A DNA stretch of 64,000 bases from an uncultured Prevotella sp. (GCA_900315525.1 OMZO01000010.1:1-64000); one strand, 5' to 3'. Shown: positions 9,200 to 19,817, counted from the first letter of the stretch. Program-made: numbers and translations. Notes: generated from the sequence alone by a model not told the origin.

Positions 9200-10369
9200 T
9201 TACTTCTGAACTTCAGCAATACAGATAGATACACGATTGCTGTCATTGTCAGCGAATGGCTGTACGCGAGCACCCTTGCTATCGTAGCTGATACGATCTG
9301 CAGGAATACCATACTTCTGAGTTAGCATCTTAACAACAGCGTCAGCACGCTGTGCAGCAAGGCGGTCGTTGATTTTGTCATTACCTGTACCAGCGTCTGC
9401 ATAACCAGTAACCATTACCTTTGCAGTCTGGTTCTGGCGCATGTAGTCAACGATATCCTTCACCTTCTGCTCCTCAGAGTCGCGGATGACACTCTTGTTG
9501 ATTACGAAGAAGACGTCACGACGGATTGGCTCGATAACGGGCTCTGGGCATGGTGCCTCAACAACCTTCTCGACAATCTTCTCAACATACTCAATCTGAG
9601 GCTCTGGAGCGGGGATAAACTTCGTAGAGTAGGTAGGACCGAGAGCAATCTTCACACCTGCGAGGAGGTTGAAATATGAGTCAGGGTTACCAGCCTTCTT
9701 GTAATTGAATTTATCACCAAGGATGTTAGCATTTGCCTCAAGACCAATCTTAATTGCCTCACTTACCTTTATGTCCATGGTCAGACCAGCCTGTCCGAAG
9801 AGCAGAGTTGCTGCATCCATGTAATCGTCTGGCATTGGAGTATAATTGTAAAGAGACTTATTACAAACGTTCTCTACCTGTGATTTCACTGCTTTCACAT
9901 CATCACTTGCCTTTGAGCGGAAGTTCAGACCACCACCGATGAAAGCACCGAAGCTAACTACACGGTTGGGGTTGAAACCTGCGATGATATTTGACAGATC
10001 AAAAGTCAAGTCAATAGCAGGTGCAAAATATGTGTATTTATAATTCCAATAATCATCAGGTGTACCTTGTGGTAAAACATTTTGATTAATGAGCTTCTCT
10101 ATATCATATCCACCCTTTCCTTGCCAAGCATTGATTGCCAGACGAGCACCAATTGCCTTAGAGAACTGATAGCCTACAGCACCCTGTACAGTCGGAGAAA
10201 TGAGTCCTTTGAACTTTGTCTCACCTACAGTGTAGTTCGCACCACCCTGAAGCTGGATATACCAGTGCGGCTCGAAGACGTATTCTGTCGTGCCTTTCTG
10301 CTCCTGAGCAGATGCTGAGAGCACGCCCATCAGCATCAGGCAAGACAATATTGCTTTCTTCATTTTCAT
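9200..10369 (-). CDS. OmpA-family outer-membrane protein
   Basis: 389 aa. Signal peptide to about residue 21 (LSASAQ), an N-terminal region of about 230 residues consistent with an 8-strand barrel (YIQLQGGANYTVGE start), a proline-rich linker (PAPEPQIEYVEK, about 255-280), then an OmpA-like peptidoglycan-binding domain (FFVINKSVIRDSEEQKV, VTGYADAGTGND, LAAQRADAVV, NRVSICI). The domain ties the outer membrane to peptidoglycan. Encoded 39 nt downstream of a coiled-coil lipoprotein and probably co-transcribed. Likely abundant, as one promoter with good consensus drives the pair. Confidence 0.9.
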   Translation of the reverse strand: MKMKKAILSCLMLMGVLSASAQEQKGTTEYVFEPHWYIQLQGGANYTVGETKFKGLISPTVQGAVGYQFSKAIGARLAINAWQGKGGYDIEKLINQNVLPQGTPDDYWNYKYTYFAPAIDLTFDLSNIIAGFNPNRVVSFGAFIGGGLNFRSKASDDVKAVKSQVENVCNKSLYNYTPMPDDYMDAATLLFGQAGLTMDIKVSEAIKIGLEANANILGDKFNYKKAGNPDSYFNLLAGVKIALGPTYSTKFIPAPEPQIEYVEKIVEKVVEAPCPEPVIEPIRRDVFFVINKSVIRDSEEQKVKDIVDYMRQNQTAKVMVTGYADAGTGNDKINDRLAAQRADAVVKMLTQKYGIPADRISYDSKGARVQPFADNDSNRVSICIAEVQK

Positions 10370-10408
10370 ATTCTGTTACTTAATTGATTTTTAAACCTTC
10401 AGATGTTA

Positions 10409-12112
10409 TTACTTTACTGTTACAGTGTGTGTCTTGTTGATGATGTTGCCGTAGTAGTCAACACAGCTCAGAACAACCTTGTAGGTACCTGCCTTCGGGA
10501 AGTCCAGAGTCCAATACTGTGTGCTTCCAGGAACAGTTGCCTGCTGGCGAACCTTTCCGTTCTCGGTATCAACAACTGCAATGTACTTTTCGTAAGCAGG
10601 AGCAAGCAGTTCCTCTGTTGGAGAGGTCATCATGATCTCCAATGTGCCAGCACCTTCTAATGTGGTGCCGTCTGTCATGCGGAAGATCTGGCCATTTTCA
10701 CCATTGCACAGAATGATAGGTGAGATGGCACGAGTCAACTGGTGGTTGTTAATCTTTTCCACGATATAGTTGGCGCTCTTCTCAAGGTATGTATTAACCT
10801 TAGAAGCCATCTTTGTAGCACCTACTTTCTCGCCAATCTTAGTAACAACTTTCTCTACATCAGCAATCTTCTCTGTAGGAACTTTAGCGTCCTTCTCATA
10901 AGCCCAAAAAGCTGTGTATGCCAATGGGGCAACTGCAGTTGCAGCAATTTTTAACTCAGTCTGCTTCATGATGTACTCAGAACCATCCTCCATAACCTTG
11001 CTCAGAACGAGGCGCTGAGGTGAGTAAGACATGTTGTCAGTATCGGTGTTGTTGGCGCTCATCTTGCCACTATAGAAGTTAATCAAGATTCTTGCAGCAG
11101 CTCTACCGATGGTTTTAATAAGCTCATCTTTTGTCTCATAGGGTCTTCCTTCCTTAATCTCATTCCATGCAGTCTTGAAATCGTTCTTCAGGCCTTCGAA
11201 ATCGATGAATTTCTTGATGCTGAACTTGTTAGGAGCGAGGTCTGCCTCAGCGATGTTGGCATCAGCCTCAAACCAGTCGTCTTTTGTCTGGCCCATAGAG
11301 TACAATTCCTGACTCTTGTAGAAACCCCACTGAACCTGATAATCAGACAACTTAATATTAGAGAGTGTAACAGGAGCAACCTTACCTACACTATTCATGA
11401 GGGTCAACTTGTAGTCATTGATGTTGAACTTTTCATGGTTAACACCTCTAGCTGTGAAGTAAAGCTTACCTGCGTTGCCATTAGGCTGAGTGATAATCTC
11501 ACCAAACTTGATGGTTTGTGCTCCCTGTATGTCGGAGTCTGTGATTCTGGCACCATTAGCCTGGTCAACAATGAAACGCTCCTCTGATGTTGGGAACTCT
11601 TCGATAAGAGTCTCGTTTGTTCCATAGAATGCTGCCAAAGACAGAGACTGAACAAATGGAGTGTTGATAGATCCAATTACATGGTTCACTGTGTGCTCAG
11701 CATAGAAATCCTGAATGAGACCACCAATAAGATTTTCAAGTTCTTCGTCAAGTTCGTTAATCTGCTCCTGGAGGTTTGCGAGATCCTTCTTCAGCTGCTC
11801 AATATCAGCTTCTGCCTGACTAAGTCTTCCGTCAATTGATGCCAACTGCACCTTGATGTCGCTAATCTCACCATTGATCTTGTCAATAGCAGCCTTGTTC
11901 TCCTTGATTGCATCTTCATTAGCTTTAATTTTGGCATTCAAAGATGTTTCCAAGTCACTGAGTTTCTTCTCAAGGGCTAGCTTCTGCTTGTTGAGGTTGT
12001 CGTAAACGCTAACCAACTCATCGTCCACGTTGTCCTTGCAAGAAACAAATGATGTTGTGGCAGTCAGCATCAGCGCTGCCATCAAAAAACCATTAATAAT
12101 TTTCTTTTTCAT
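10409..12112 (-). CDS. coiled-coil lipoprotein
   Basis: 567 aa. Lipobox TSFVSC with Cys25. Residues about 36-130 form a long heptad-rich coiled coil (LEKKLSDLETSLNAKI, AEADIEQLKKDLANL), reminiscent of Lpp-like spacers. After this comes a large beta-rich region with no family recognised and a C-terminal Ig/PKD-like stretch (WTLDFPKAGTYKVVLSCVDYYGN). It is the first gene of a two-gene unit with the OmpA-like porin. A role in envelope spacing or at the cell surface is inferred. The coiled coil would allow trimerisation; this is not shown. Confidence 0.72.
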   Translation of the reverse strand: MKKKIINGFLMAALMLTATTSFVSCKDNVDDELVSVYDNLNKQKLALEKKLSDLETSLNAKIKANEDAIKENKAAIDKINGEISDIKVQLASIDGRLSQAEADIEQLKKDLANLQEQINELDEELENLIGGLIQDFYAEHTVNHVIGSINTPFVQSLSLAAFYGTNETLIEEFPTSEERFIVDQANGARITDSDIQGAQTIKFGEIITQPNGNAGKLYFTARGVNHEKFNINDYKLTLMNSVGKVAPVTLSNIKLSDYQVQWGFYKSQELYSMGQTKDDWFEADANIAEADLAPNKFSIKKFIDFEGLKNDFKTAWNEIKEGRPYETKDELIKTIGRAAARILINFYSGKMSANNTDTDNMSYSPQRLVLSKVMEDGSEYIMKQTELKIAATAVAPLAYTAFWAYEKDAKVPTEKIADVEKVVTKIGEKVGATKMASKVNTYLEKSANYIVEKINNHQLTRAISPIILCNGENGQIFRMTDGTTLEGAGTLEIMMTSPTEELLAPAYEKYIAVVDTENGKVRQQATVPGSTQYWTLDFPKAGTYKVVLSCVDYYGNIINKTHTVTVK

Positions 12113-12183
12113 TTGAACTTAAAAATTATAATTAAACAATTAAACGTTATTATGTCTCTGCATATAATGATATAAATCGGTGA

Positions 12184-12215
12184 CAAAAGTAGGCATTATT
12201 TTCTAATTGTGCAAG
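12184..12215 (-). promoter_or_regulatory. promoter of the lipoprotein-OmpA unit
   Basis: On the minus strand: a -33-like CTTG (12212-12215), a 20-nt spacer, and TACTTTTG (12184-12191), matching TAnnTTTG. It lies 72 nt before the ATG at 12112, leaving an AT-rich 5' leader of about 65 nt. Confidence 0.78.
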
Positions 12216-12313
12216 AAAAATTTAATTTTTTTTATAAAAAACCACTTTTTTCTGCCGAAAATCCGCCTTTATGGCATGATTTCTTTAGTTATTTTGCCAT
12301 TTTATCCATTAAG

Positions 12314-12395
12314 TGCGCCTGACAGGACTCGAACCTGCACGTCGCGAGACACCAGATCCTAAGTCTGACGCGTCTACCAATTCCGCCACAGGCGC
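12314..12395 (-). tRNA. tRNA-Leu (anticodon TAG)
   Basis: The minus strand folds as a class II tRNA: acceptor GCGCCTG/CAGGCGC, D-arm TGGCGGAATTGGTAGACGC, anticodon stem TCAGA/TCTGG with loop CTTAGGA (anticodon TAG), a variable arm of TGTCTCGCGACG type, and T-loop TTCGAGT. Discriminator is A; CCA is not encoded. It reads CUA codons. Confidence 0.95.
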
Positions 12396-12438
12396 ATTTA
12401 CCTTTATTATATTGGACTTATATGCCCAAAAACGGTTG

Positions 12439-12470
12439 CAAAGGTACGAAATATTTTTCATTCCACCAAA
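12439..12470 (-). promoter_or_regulatory. promoter of tRNA-Leu
   Basis: On the minus strand: TTTG (12467-12470), exactly 20 nt, then TACCTTTG (12439-12446). A near-perfect Bacteroidetes promoter that overlaps the 3' end of the S41 protease gene. Transcription should begin about 40 nt before the tRNA. Confidence 0.85.
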
Positions 12471-13480
12471 AGTTTACGTGCAAATTCTATGATTGTGTCT
12501 TTTCCTTGATGAAAATCGTCGCTGGTCAGATTAACTTCGTAGTCTGGGGCAATGCCAAATTCTATCTGTTGTCGCTGGGCATCATAGGTGGGGCAGGCAG
12601 AAAACCTGACTGTCCAGCCATTAGGTAATGAACTGGTGAATGGGAGACCTGAGCCACCGCCGGTATGATCGCCCACAATCTTTACATTTGGAAAGCACTT
12701 CATGCATTTCACAAAATCATTGGCTGCACTATAGACCTCGCGATTGGTAAGCACCACTACATTCTTTTGCCATCGCAGGTTGGCAGATGGTTCCATGTAC
12801 TGTGGTTCCATCTCGGAGAAGTCATTATGCCCCTTGCCTGTTTTGTGCTGATTGTATCCTACAAGGGTTTTCTCGTGACAGAATCGTGCTGCGAGTTTCT
12901 CGGCATTGGTAAGATTCCCGCCACCGTTACCGCGTATATCGATGATGAGGCCATTACAGAAAATGAGATACTTGATGACTTCGTCGAGATTGCCTTCTCC
13001 AATGGCTGTGTTGAAACTTTGACAGGTCACATAGCCGATGTTGTCGTCGAGAATCCGATACTTTAGGGCAGAGGCGATTCGGTAATCGGTGCCGAGGTAG
13101 CGGCGCTGCAGTGTGTCACTGAAGTTGGATGGGTAGTCCTCGTGCCATTTCCAGTAGCGGCCGTTGTCGAATGCGGTGTAGAGGTTGACGTGTCCGTCGC
13201 GCAGCTCTGAAAGCATGTCTGTCAGGACTTCAAAGAGCTGATAGTCTGTGATGTTCCCTTTCGCGCGTACATTATATTTATTATAGGCCTGTTGCCAGTC
13301 GAGTCCATAGGCATGCTGCTTATAGTCGAAGAAACAGTAGTGCTCGTCGATGAGTTTCCAAAGTGCCTCGAAGTTTCCCTGTGGTGTGTCAGGGTATTCG
13401 TCCTCGTTGACACATCCGCCGAGGGTTGTTAGTCCTATGAGTAAGGCCAGTACTTTCAGTATGTTGCTAATCGTTCTCAT
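12458..13480 (-). CDS. S41-family peptidase, lipoprotein
   Basis: 340 aa. Lipobox TLGGC with Cys23 gives an exported, lipid-anchored protein. A tricorn-like core contains RDGHVNL (His97), a DIRGNGGGN loop (181-189) and NREVYSAAND with the likely nucleophile Ser251, followed by GDHTGGGSG. This fits S41 (tail-specific/tricorn-core) serine peptidases; no PDZ domain is evident. Substrate unknown. Its start overlaps the stop of the DUF3316 gene by 4 nt, so the two are probably coupled. Its 3' end carries the tRNA-Leu promoter. Confidence 0.85.
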   Translation of the reverse strand: MRTISNILKVLALLIGLTTLGGCVNEDEYPDTPQGNFEALWKLIDEHYCFFDYKQHAYGLDWQQAYNKYNVRAKGNITDYQLFEVLTDMLSELRDGHVNLYTAFDNGRYWKWHEDYPSNFSDTLQRRYLGTDYRIASALKYRILDDNIGYVTCQSFNTAIGEGNLDEVIKYLIFCNGLIIDIRGNGGGNLTNAEKLAARFCHEKTLVGYNQHKTGKGHNDFSEMEPQYMEPSANLRWQKNVVVLTNREVYSAANDFVKCMKCFPNVKIVGDHTGGGSGLPFTSSLPNGWTVRFSACPTYDAQRQQIEFGIAPDYEVNLTSDDFHQGKDTIIEFARKLLVE

Positions 13481-14274
13481 AGGCGCGAAGACATTGTGAA
13501 GTGGCGCACGATGCCAATCATCACGCGATGGGCATAGATATGCTGCTTCAGGTTATTGACAGCGGCTTGCTGGTAGTTACCTAGGTATCCCAGTCGCACA
13601 GACCATTTGCTGCTGGCTCTCCAGTCGAGTGTTAGCACTTGTCGGAAAGTGGGGGCACTCACAAATGTGGTTGGTACGATGTTGTGGTCGTAGTTGCCCA
13701 GGGAGAAAATCTCATAGTATGATTGTCCGTAGTTAGGACTGAACATAAGGCCGACAAGAGGAAGGTTCAACTCATAGCGTAGCGAAAACGTCTGTTTGCG
13801 TATGTTGAAACCATAGTTGGCGATGGCCGACGGCATGAGATTCAGACTGAAACGTGCCTGTGCAGGATTGTTGGAGTTGGTCATGTCGTAGAGGAATCCC
13901 AAGCAGGCATTAGCCAGTCCGCCAGCCTGTAGTTGTAGCCTATCATCGAAAAGTCGCCACTGGCGGTAACGCCCCCAATAGAGGTTGTAGCTGCCTTCGA
14001 GCATGTCACTGCTGTGGCCTCGGTCCTTAGAGATTGAGAGGTCTGCCTCGTGCTCGATGACGTTGTTCCACCGCTTGAGTGGTTTCTCGCGCTCGCGTAT
14101 ATTAAGAAAGGTGATGCCTGTGCCAGAGAATTTCTCTTGGGTGATGTAGGTGTCAAGGACATGGGAACTTCCGACACCAATCATGCTGGCGGAGGTGGAT
14201 TCTTGGGCTGACGCAGGAACCATCAAGAGCCCTAAAAGGCATAAAAGCAGCAGATGTACCTTTTTATTCTTCAT
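13477..14274 (-). CDS. DUF3316-family envelope protein
   Basis: 265 aa with a signal peptide ending PASAQ (about residue 23). The body shows alternating aromatic strands typical of small outer-membrane barrels (LDWRASSKWSVRLGYLGNY) and ends IVRHFTMSSRL. It resembles the Bacteroidetes family DUF3316 of unknown function; assignment is from overall pattern. It overlaps parC by 11 nt upstream and the S41 lipoprotein by 4 nt downstream. Its place between a topoisomerase and a protease suggests only shared transcription. Confidence 0.68.
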   Translation of the reverse strand: MKNKKVHLLLLCLLGLLMVPASAQESTSASMIGVGSSHVLDTYITQEKFSGTGITFLNIREREKPLKRWNNVIEHEADLSISKDRGHSSDMLEGSYNLYWGRYRQWRLFDDRLQLQAGGLANACLGFLYDMTNSNNPAQARFSLNLMPSAIANYGFNIRKQTFSLRYELNLPLVGLMFSPNYGQSYYEIFSLGNYDHNIVPTTFVSAPTFRQVLTLDWRASSKWSVRLGYLGNYQQAAVNNLKQHIYAHRVMIGIVRHFTMSSRL

Positions 14275-16981
14275 CGTCGAATAGTCTTAGCTGACCGGTA
14301 AGTTCGTCTATCACCTGCTGCTCACTTTTTCCGGCATCGGGATCCTGGTCTTCATCTCCTTCTTCGGTGAGGTTCTGATCTTCGGGTGTTTCCTTTTCTT
14401 CAGGGAACCGGGTGGGCTCAAGTTCTGTGATTGCCTCAAGGGCATAGATGGTGAGACGCTTACCCTTGGCTTTATAACCCTTCACGGCGATGAACTGCTC
14501 CGCGTCAATCTCTTCTGTGCCTCTGAAGGCATCTGCGCCTCCATAGACGATCTGAATGCGCGGATAACAGGTATCAGTCAGCAGGATGAGTTGCGAGGCG
14601 GGATTCTCTGAAAGCCAGTTCTGTTTCTTCTTCGTGGCATCCATTTGGAATCGCTTGATGTAGGGATAACCCTGATTGTCGGCATCGTAGAGGATGGCAG
14701 TCCATATCTTGTCGGCATCGTATTTCTCAATGCGCAGAATGTTTTCTTCGTAGTGGTTGTTCAGGTCGAAGTTCGTCAGGTAACAGTCACCATTCTTCAG
14801 GATGACGAGTATCTGGTCGTCATCCAGGAATTCACCGAGGAACTGCCCGTGTTCGTCGTAGTTCAGGCGGTTCACGTCGGGATCCCACCATACTTTCCTT
14901 CCTCCGAGCGTGGAGTGACCGTGACTCTTCAGACCGATACGGTGTACAGAGTATTTGGTAAGCAGGTTTCCCTTCGAAGCGCGTCCTTTGATGATGACTT
15001 CCGAGAAATCCTTGTCGAGGAATATCTTCTTCAACTTGGGGTTGGGGTCGAGGGTTACCTTGATAATCTCTGCTTCGCCGTTGGGATTAGCGGTGAAATA
15101 CATCACTTTCGAGCCTGGCGTACCTTGCGTGAGGTCGTACTCCTTGTCGCGTGTCATGCTGGTCACGTTGAAGCGCTTGATAAAGCAGTTGCCCTTCTTT
15201 CCGTCACGATAGACGACATTATAGATGGTTCGTGAGTCATTTTTCTTAAAGACACTGAGGTAGAGCACGTTCTTGCCCACGAAGATCTTCTCTGCCACAC
15301 GGATAACCTTGTACTTACCGTCCTTGTAGAAGATGATGATGTCGTCGAGGTCGGAGCAGTTGCACACGAATTCGTCTTTCTTCAGTCCTGTGCCGATGAA
15401 ACCGTCTGTGCGGTTGATGTACAGTTTCTGATTGGCCTCAGCTACCTTTGAAGCCTCGATGGTGTCGAAGTTGCGAATCTCCGTCAGACGGGGGTGGTCT
15501 TTGCCATACTTATCCTTGAGGAACTGGAACCAGCTGGCCGTCACCTCTGTGAGGTTAGCCAAGTCGCGGTCTATTTGTTCAATTTCTGCCTTGATGCGGG
15601 CCATCAGCTCGTCGGCCTTGTCCTTGTTGAACTTCAGGATGCGTTGCATCTTAATCTCCAACAGACGCAGTATATCGTCCTTTGTCACCTCTCGTACGAG
15701 GGTGGGGTAGTAGGGCGTCAGACGCTCATCAATATGTTCACAGACACTGTCGACGTCGGGAGCCTGTTCGAATTTCTTATCTTTGTAAATGCGTTCCTCG
15801 ATGAATATCTTCTCTAACGATTGGAAATGATACTGCTCGAGCAGTTCGTTCTTGCGGATTTCCAGCTCTTGACGGATGAGGTCTTTTGTACGATCGACAG
15901 AGTGTCGCAGTACGTCGCTGATGGTGAGAAACTGCGGTTTGTTGTCCTCGATGACGCAGCAGTTGGGCGAGATGTTAATCTCGCAGTCGGTGAAGGCGTA
16001 GAGGGCATCGATGGTCTTGTCGCTGGAAACACCGGGAGCCAGATGTACCTGTATCTCGACGCTGGCGGCAGTAAGGTCCTCTACCTTTCTGGCCTTAATT
16101 TTACCTTTCTCAATAGCCTTTACGATGGAGTCCTGTAGGGTCTCAGAGGTCTTGGAGAACGGTATCTCTCGAATGACGAGGGTTTTCTGGTCGATCTTCT
16201 CAATCTTCGCACGTACTTTGATCACACCACCACGCTGACCGTCGTTGTATTTCGACACGTCGATGCTGCCACTTGTGGGGAAGTCTGGATAGAGTCTGAA
16301 GGGCTGGTCGTGCAGATAGCTGATGGCGGCGTCGCAGATTTCGCAGAAGTTATGGGGCAGGATCTTCGACGAGAGGCCGACGGCAATACCTTCTGCTCCC
16401 TGTGCCAGCAGCAACGGAAATTTGACAGGTAGCGTGATCGGTTCTTTGTTGCGGCCGTCGTACGACATCTTCCACTCTGTAGTCTTGGGATTGAACACGG
16501 TGTCGAGCGCAAATTTCGACAGTCGTGCTTCGATGTATCGTGGTGCGGCAGCGCTGGAGCCTGTCAAGATATTACCCCAGTTACCTTGCGTGTCGATAAG
16601 CAGGTCTTTCTGTCCCATCTGCACCAAGGCATCACCGATACTGGCGTCGCCGTGCGGGTGGAACTGCATTGTGTGGCCCACGATGTTGGCCACTTTGTTG
16701 TAGCGTCCGTCATCCATCCGTTTCATCGAGTGCAGGATACGGCGCTGCACAGGCTTCAAACCGTCCTCCAGGTGGGGAACGGCACGCTCCAGAATGACGT
16801 ATGATGCATAGTCTAGAAACCAGTTTTGGTACATTCCAGAGAGGTGATGCACGGCTGCCGCGTCGAAGCGGTTCACGGGTTTATAGTCGGAGTGACCCTC
16901 TTGTGTCACCTCCGACTCTTGTTGGTCCATATTCTCTGACAGCTGTTCTTCGCCGCTACCTTCTTTTATTTCGTCGTCCAT
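14264..16981 (-). CDS. parC: DNA topoisomerase IV subunit A
   Basis: 905 aa. The N-terminal breakage-reunion domain has ERAVPHLEDGLKPVQRRIL, HTMQFHPHGDASIGDALV and the active-site Tyr149 in AAAPRYIEARL. The C-terminal part has GyrA/ParC-type beta-blade repeats (ASKGNLLTKYSVHRIGLKSHG) and a very acidic tail. ParC with ParE decatenates daughter chromosomes. parE is not adjacent here. It lacks a clear GyrA-box, favouring ParC over GyrA. The N-terminal ~38 residues are an acidic, probably disordered extension. First gene of a three-gene minus-strand unit. Confidence 0.9.
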   Translation of the reverse strand: MDDEIKEGSGEEQLSENMDQQESEVTQEGHSDYKPVNRFDAAAVHHLSGMYQNWFLDYASYVILERAVPHLEDGLKPVQRRILHSMKRMDDGRYNKVANIVGHTMQFHPHGDASIGDALVQMGQKDLLIDTQGNWGNILTGSSAAAPRYIEARLSKFALDTVFNPKTTEWKMSYDGRNKEPITLPVKFPLLLAQGAEGIAVGLSSKILPHNFCEICDAAISYLHDQPFRLYPDFPTSGSIDVSKYNDGQRGGVIKVRAKIEKIDQKTLVIREIPFSKTSETLQDSIVKAIEKGKIKARKVEDLTAASVEIQVHLAPGVSSDKTIDALYAFTDCEINISPNCCVIEDNKPQFLTISDVLRHSVDRTKDLIRQELEIRKNELLEQYHFQSLEKIFIEERIYKDKKFEQAPDVDSVCEHIDERLTPYYPTLVREVTKDDILRLLEIKMQRILKFNKDKADELMARIKAEIEQIDRDLANLTEVTASWFQFLKDKYGKDHPRLTEIRNFDTIEASKVAEANQKLYINRTDGFIGTGLKKDEFVCNCSDLDDIIIFYKDGKYKVIRVAEKIFVGKNVLYLSVFKKNDSRTIYNVVYRDGKKGNCFIKRFNVTSMTRDKEYDLTQGTPGSKVMYFTANPNGEAEIIKVTLDPNPKLKKIFLDKDFSEVIIKGRASKGNLLTKYSVHRIGLKSHGHSTLGGRKVWWDPDVNRLNYDEHGQFLGEFLDDDQILVILKNGDCYLTNFDLNNHYEENILRIEKYDADKIWTAILYDADNQGYPYIKRFQMDATKKKQNWLSENPASQLILLTDTCYPRIQIVYGGADAFRGTEEIDAEQFIAVKGYKAKGKRLTIYALEAITELEPTRFPEEKETPEDQNLTEEGDEDQDPDAGKSEQQVIDELTGQLRLFDDEE

Positions 16982-17016
16982 TCTCTTAGATTGGTCTTTA
17001 GTTTCCTTATTGCGTG

Positions 17017-17024
17017 CAAAGGTA
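17017..17024 (-). promoter_or_regulatory. -7 box (TACCTTTG) of parC
   Basis: TACCTTTG on the minus strand, 36 nt before the parC ATG. No clear TTTG about 20 nt further upstream. It is back to back with the alaS promoter, so this gap is a divergent control region. Confidence 0.7.
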
Positions 17025-17085
17025 ACAAAAAAAGGCGAGAAAAACGAGGAATTAAGCTTTTTTTGCGGGATTAGAATCGGGAAAC

Positions 17086-17117
17086 TTTGGCCGTTTCGGA
17101 ATAATTGCGTAATTTTG
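17086..17117 (+). promoter_or_regulatory. promoter of alaS
   Basis: TTTG (17086-17089), 20-nt spacer, TAATTTTG (17110-17117), a full match to the Bacteroidetes pattern. The alaS ATG is 32 nt downstream. Confidence 0.85.
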
Positions 17118-17148
17118 CAACCAAATTAGTAAAAACGTAAATAACAAG

Positions 17149-19800
17149 ATGACAGCAAATGAGATTCGCGACTCATACAAGAAGTTTTTTGAGTCGAAAC
17201 AGCACGCTATCGTGCCTTCAGCTCCGATGGTAATCAAAGACGACCCCACACTGATGTTCACCAATGCGGGTATGAACCAGTGGAAAGATATCATTCTCGG
17301 CACTCGTGACCCTGAGCCGCGTCGCCGTGCAGACACCCAGAAGTGCCTCCGCGTTTCCGGTAAACACAACGATCTGGAAGAGGTGGGCCACGATACTTAT
17401 CATCACACCATGTTCGAGATGCTGGGTAACTGGTCGTTTGGTGACTACTTCAAGGAAGGTGCCATCGATATGGCTTGGGAATACTTGGTGGATGTGCTGA
17501 AACTGAATCCAGAGGATCTCTATGTGACGGTGTTTGAGGGTTCACCCGAGGAGAATATCCCTCGCGACGATGAGGCTGCGAGATATTGGGCTAAGCATGT
17601 ACCTGAGGATCATATTATTAACGGTAACAAGCACGACAACTTCTGGGAGATGGGCGATACGGGTCCTTGCGGTCCCTGCTCTGAAATCCACGTTGACTCG
17701 CGTACCCCCGAGCAGCGCAAGGCTTCAGGCAAGAGCGGTCGCGAGCTTGTGAACCAGGACGATCCGCAGGTGATTGAAATCTGGAATCTCGTGTTCATGC
17801 AGTTCAACCGCAAGGCTGACGGTTCCTTGGAGAAACTTTCCATGAACGTAATCGACACGGGTATGGGTTTCGAGCGCCTCGTTCGTATGTTGCAGGGTAA
17901 GCATTCCAACTATGATACCGACATCTTCCAGCCGATTATCAAGGCCGAAGAGAATATCACCGGTCTGAAATATACAACCTTCGAAGAAGGTGAGGTAAGT
18001 AAGGAACAGGATGACATCAATATTGCGATGCGCGTCTGTGCGGACCACCTGCGTGCTGTGGCCTTCTCAATTGCCGATGGACAGCTGCCGTCGAATGCGA
18101 AGGCCGGCTATGTCATCCGTCGTATCCTGCGTCGTGCCGTGCGCTATGCCTATACGTTCCTTGGACAGAAAGAGTCGTTCCTCTATAAGCTCGTGCCAAC
18201 ATTGGTGGCAGAGATGGGCGACGCCTTCCCTGAACTCAAGGCTCAGCAGCAACTGATATCCAAGGTGATGAAGGAGGAAGAGGATTCCTTCCTACGTACA
18301 CTCGATAAGGGTATCGGCATGCTGAACGACGCTATGGATAAGTTGAAAGCAGAGCATAAGACGGAGTTGGACGGCGTTCAGGCTTTCCGTCTCTTCGATA
18401 CTTACGGTTTCCCACTCGACCTGACGGAGCTGATCTGTCGTGAACAAGGCTTCACGGTGGATGAGAAACAGTTCGATGTGGAGATGCAGAAGCAGAAGGA
18501 GCGTGCTCGCAATGCAGCTGCTGTCGAGAATTCAGACTGGGTGGAAATCGCTCAGGGCGAGCAGCAGTTCGTGGGTTATGACTATACGGAATATGAGTGC
18601 CATATCCTGCGCTATCGCAAGGTGACACAGAAGAAGAACGAGTTCTATGAGCTTGTGCTCGACTATACCCCATTCTATGGTGAGATGGGTGGTCAGGTTG
18701 GTGACTGTGGTGTCCTCGTCAATGAGGCTGAGACCATCAATATCATCGATACCAAGCGTGAGAACAACCAAAGCATCCATATCGTCAAACAGTTGCCGAA
18801 GGATCCGTCGGCTCAGTTTATGGCCTGTGTAGATACAGACAAGCGAGATGCAAGTGCTGCCAACCATACAGCTACCCACCTGCTCGACTATGCTTTGAAA
18901 CAAGTGCTGGGCGACCATGTGGAGCAGAAGGGTTCTTTGGTATCTCCCGATACCCTCCGTTTCGACTTCTCTCACTTCCAGAAGGTGACCGACGAGGAAA
19001 TTCGTGAGGTGGAACGAATGGTAAACAATATGATTCGTCAGAACATTCCCCTTGATGAGCATCGTGACATGCCTTTCGATGAGGCCAAGAAACTAGGAGC
19101 CATCGCTCTTTTCGGTGAGAAATATGGCGATAAGGTGCGTGTGGTGCGTTTTGGACCGTCATGCGAGTTCTGCGGTGGTATCCATGCTAAGGCAACGGGT
19201 AACATCGGTTTCTTCAAGATACTCTCTGAGAGCAGTGTGGCTGCTGGTATCCGTCGTATTGAGGCCACAACGGGGTATGACTGTGAGGAGCGCCTCTACC
19301 AGATGGAGGATGTCTTGAAGAACATCAAGTCGTTCTTCAACAACGCAAAGGACTTGCAAGGTGTCGTTCGTAAGTATATCGAGGAGCACGATGCCATGAA
19401 GAAGGAGATTGAAGGCTTTCAGGCTCAGGCTGTTGAACGTGCTGCCCAGAGAATGGTAGAGAAGGCTCGTGACGTGAATGGTGTAAAGGTCATTACCACC
19501 TTACTGCCTATGGCACCTGCAGCTGCCAAGGATTTGGCATTTAAGGTGCGTGCTGCGGTTGATGGCTCGTTGCTCTGTGTCATTGGTTCGCATGAGAATC
19601 AGAAGCCACAGCTTACCATCATGATGAGTGATGATATGGTTAGCGATCATGGGCTGAATGCAGGCCAGTTGGTGCGCGAGGCTGCTAAACTCATCCAAGG
19701 AGGTGGTGGCGGCCAGCCCCATTTTGCCCAGGCAGGAGGTAAGAATGTTGATGGGCTTAGTGCTGCTATCGACAAGGTGCTGGAACTTTGCCAGCTTTGA
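17149..19800 (+). CDS. alaS: alanyl-tRNA synthetase
   Basis: 883 aa, full length. AlaRS charges tRNA-Ala in the cytoplasm. The catalytic domain shows [18 protein letters not shown] and the class II core. The editing domain has the zinc-binding motif [11 protein letters not shown] (HxxxH) together with [13 protein letters not shown]. The C-terminal C-Ala domain ends after the glycine-rich [14 protein letters not shown]. No defects seen. It has its own promoter. Confidence 0.97.
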   Translation: MTANEIRDSYKKFFESKQHAIVPSAPMVIKDDPTLMFTNAGMNQWKDIILGTRDPEPRRRADTQKCLRVSGKHNDLEEVGHDTYHHTMFEMLGNWSFGDYFKEGAIDMAWEYLVDVLKLNPEDLYVTVFEGSPEENIPRDDEAARYWAKHVPEDHIINGNKHDNFWEMGDTGPCGPCSEIHVDSRTPEQRKASGKSGRELVNQDDPQVIEIWNLVFMQFNRKADGSLEKLSMNVIDTGMGFERLVRMLQGKHSNYDTDIFQPIIKAEENITGLKYTTFEEGEVSKEQDDINIAMRVCADHLRAVAFSIADGQLPSNAKAGYVIRRILRRAVRYAYTFLGQKESFLYKLVPTLVAEMGDAFPELKAQQQLISKVMKEEEDSFLRTLDKGIGMLNDAMDKLKAEHKTELDGVQAFRLFDTYGFPLDLTELICREQGFTVDEKQFDVEMQKQKERARNAAAVENSDWVEIAQGEQQFVGYDYTEYECHILRYRKVTQKKNEFYELVLDYTPFYGEMGGQVGDCGVLVNEAETINIIDTKRENNQSIHIVKQLPKDPSAQFMACVDTDKRDASAANHTATHLLDYALKQVLGDHVEQKGSLVSPDTLRFDFSHFQKVTDEEIREVERMVNNMIRQNIPLDEHRDMPFDEAKKLGAIALFGEKYGDKVRVVRFGPSCEFCGGIHAKATGNIGFFKILSESSVAAGIRRIEATTGYDCEERLYQMEDVLKNIKSFFNNAKDLQGVVRKYIEEHDAMKKEIEGFQAQAVERAAQRMVEKARDVNGVKVITTLLPMAPAAAKDLAFKVRAAVDGSLLCVIGSHENQKPQLTIMMSDDMVSDHGLNAGQLVREAAKLIQGGGGGQPHFAQAGGKNVDGLSAAIDKVLELCQL

Positions 19801-19817
19801 GTATTATTATATTAAAT

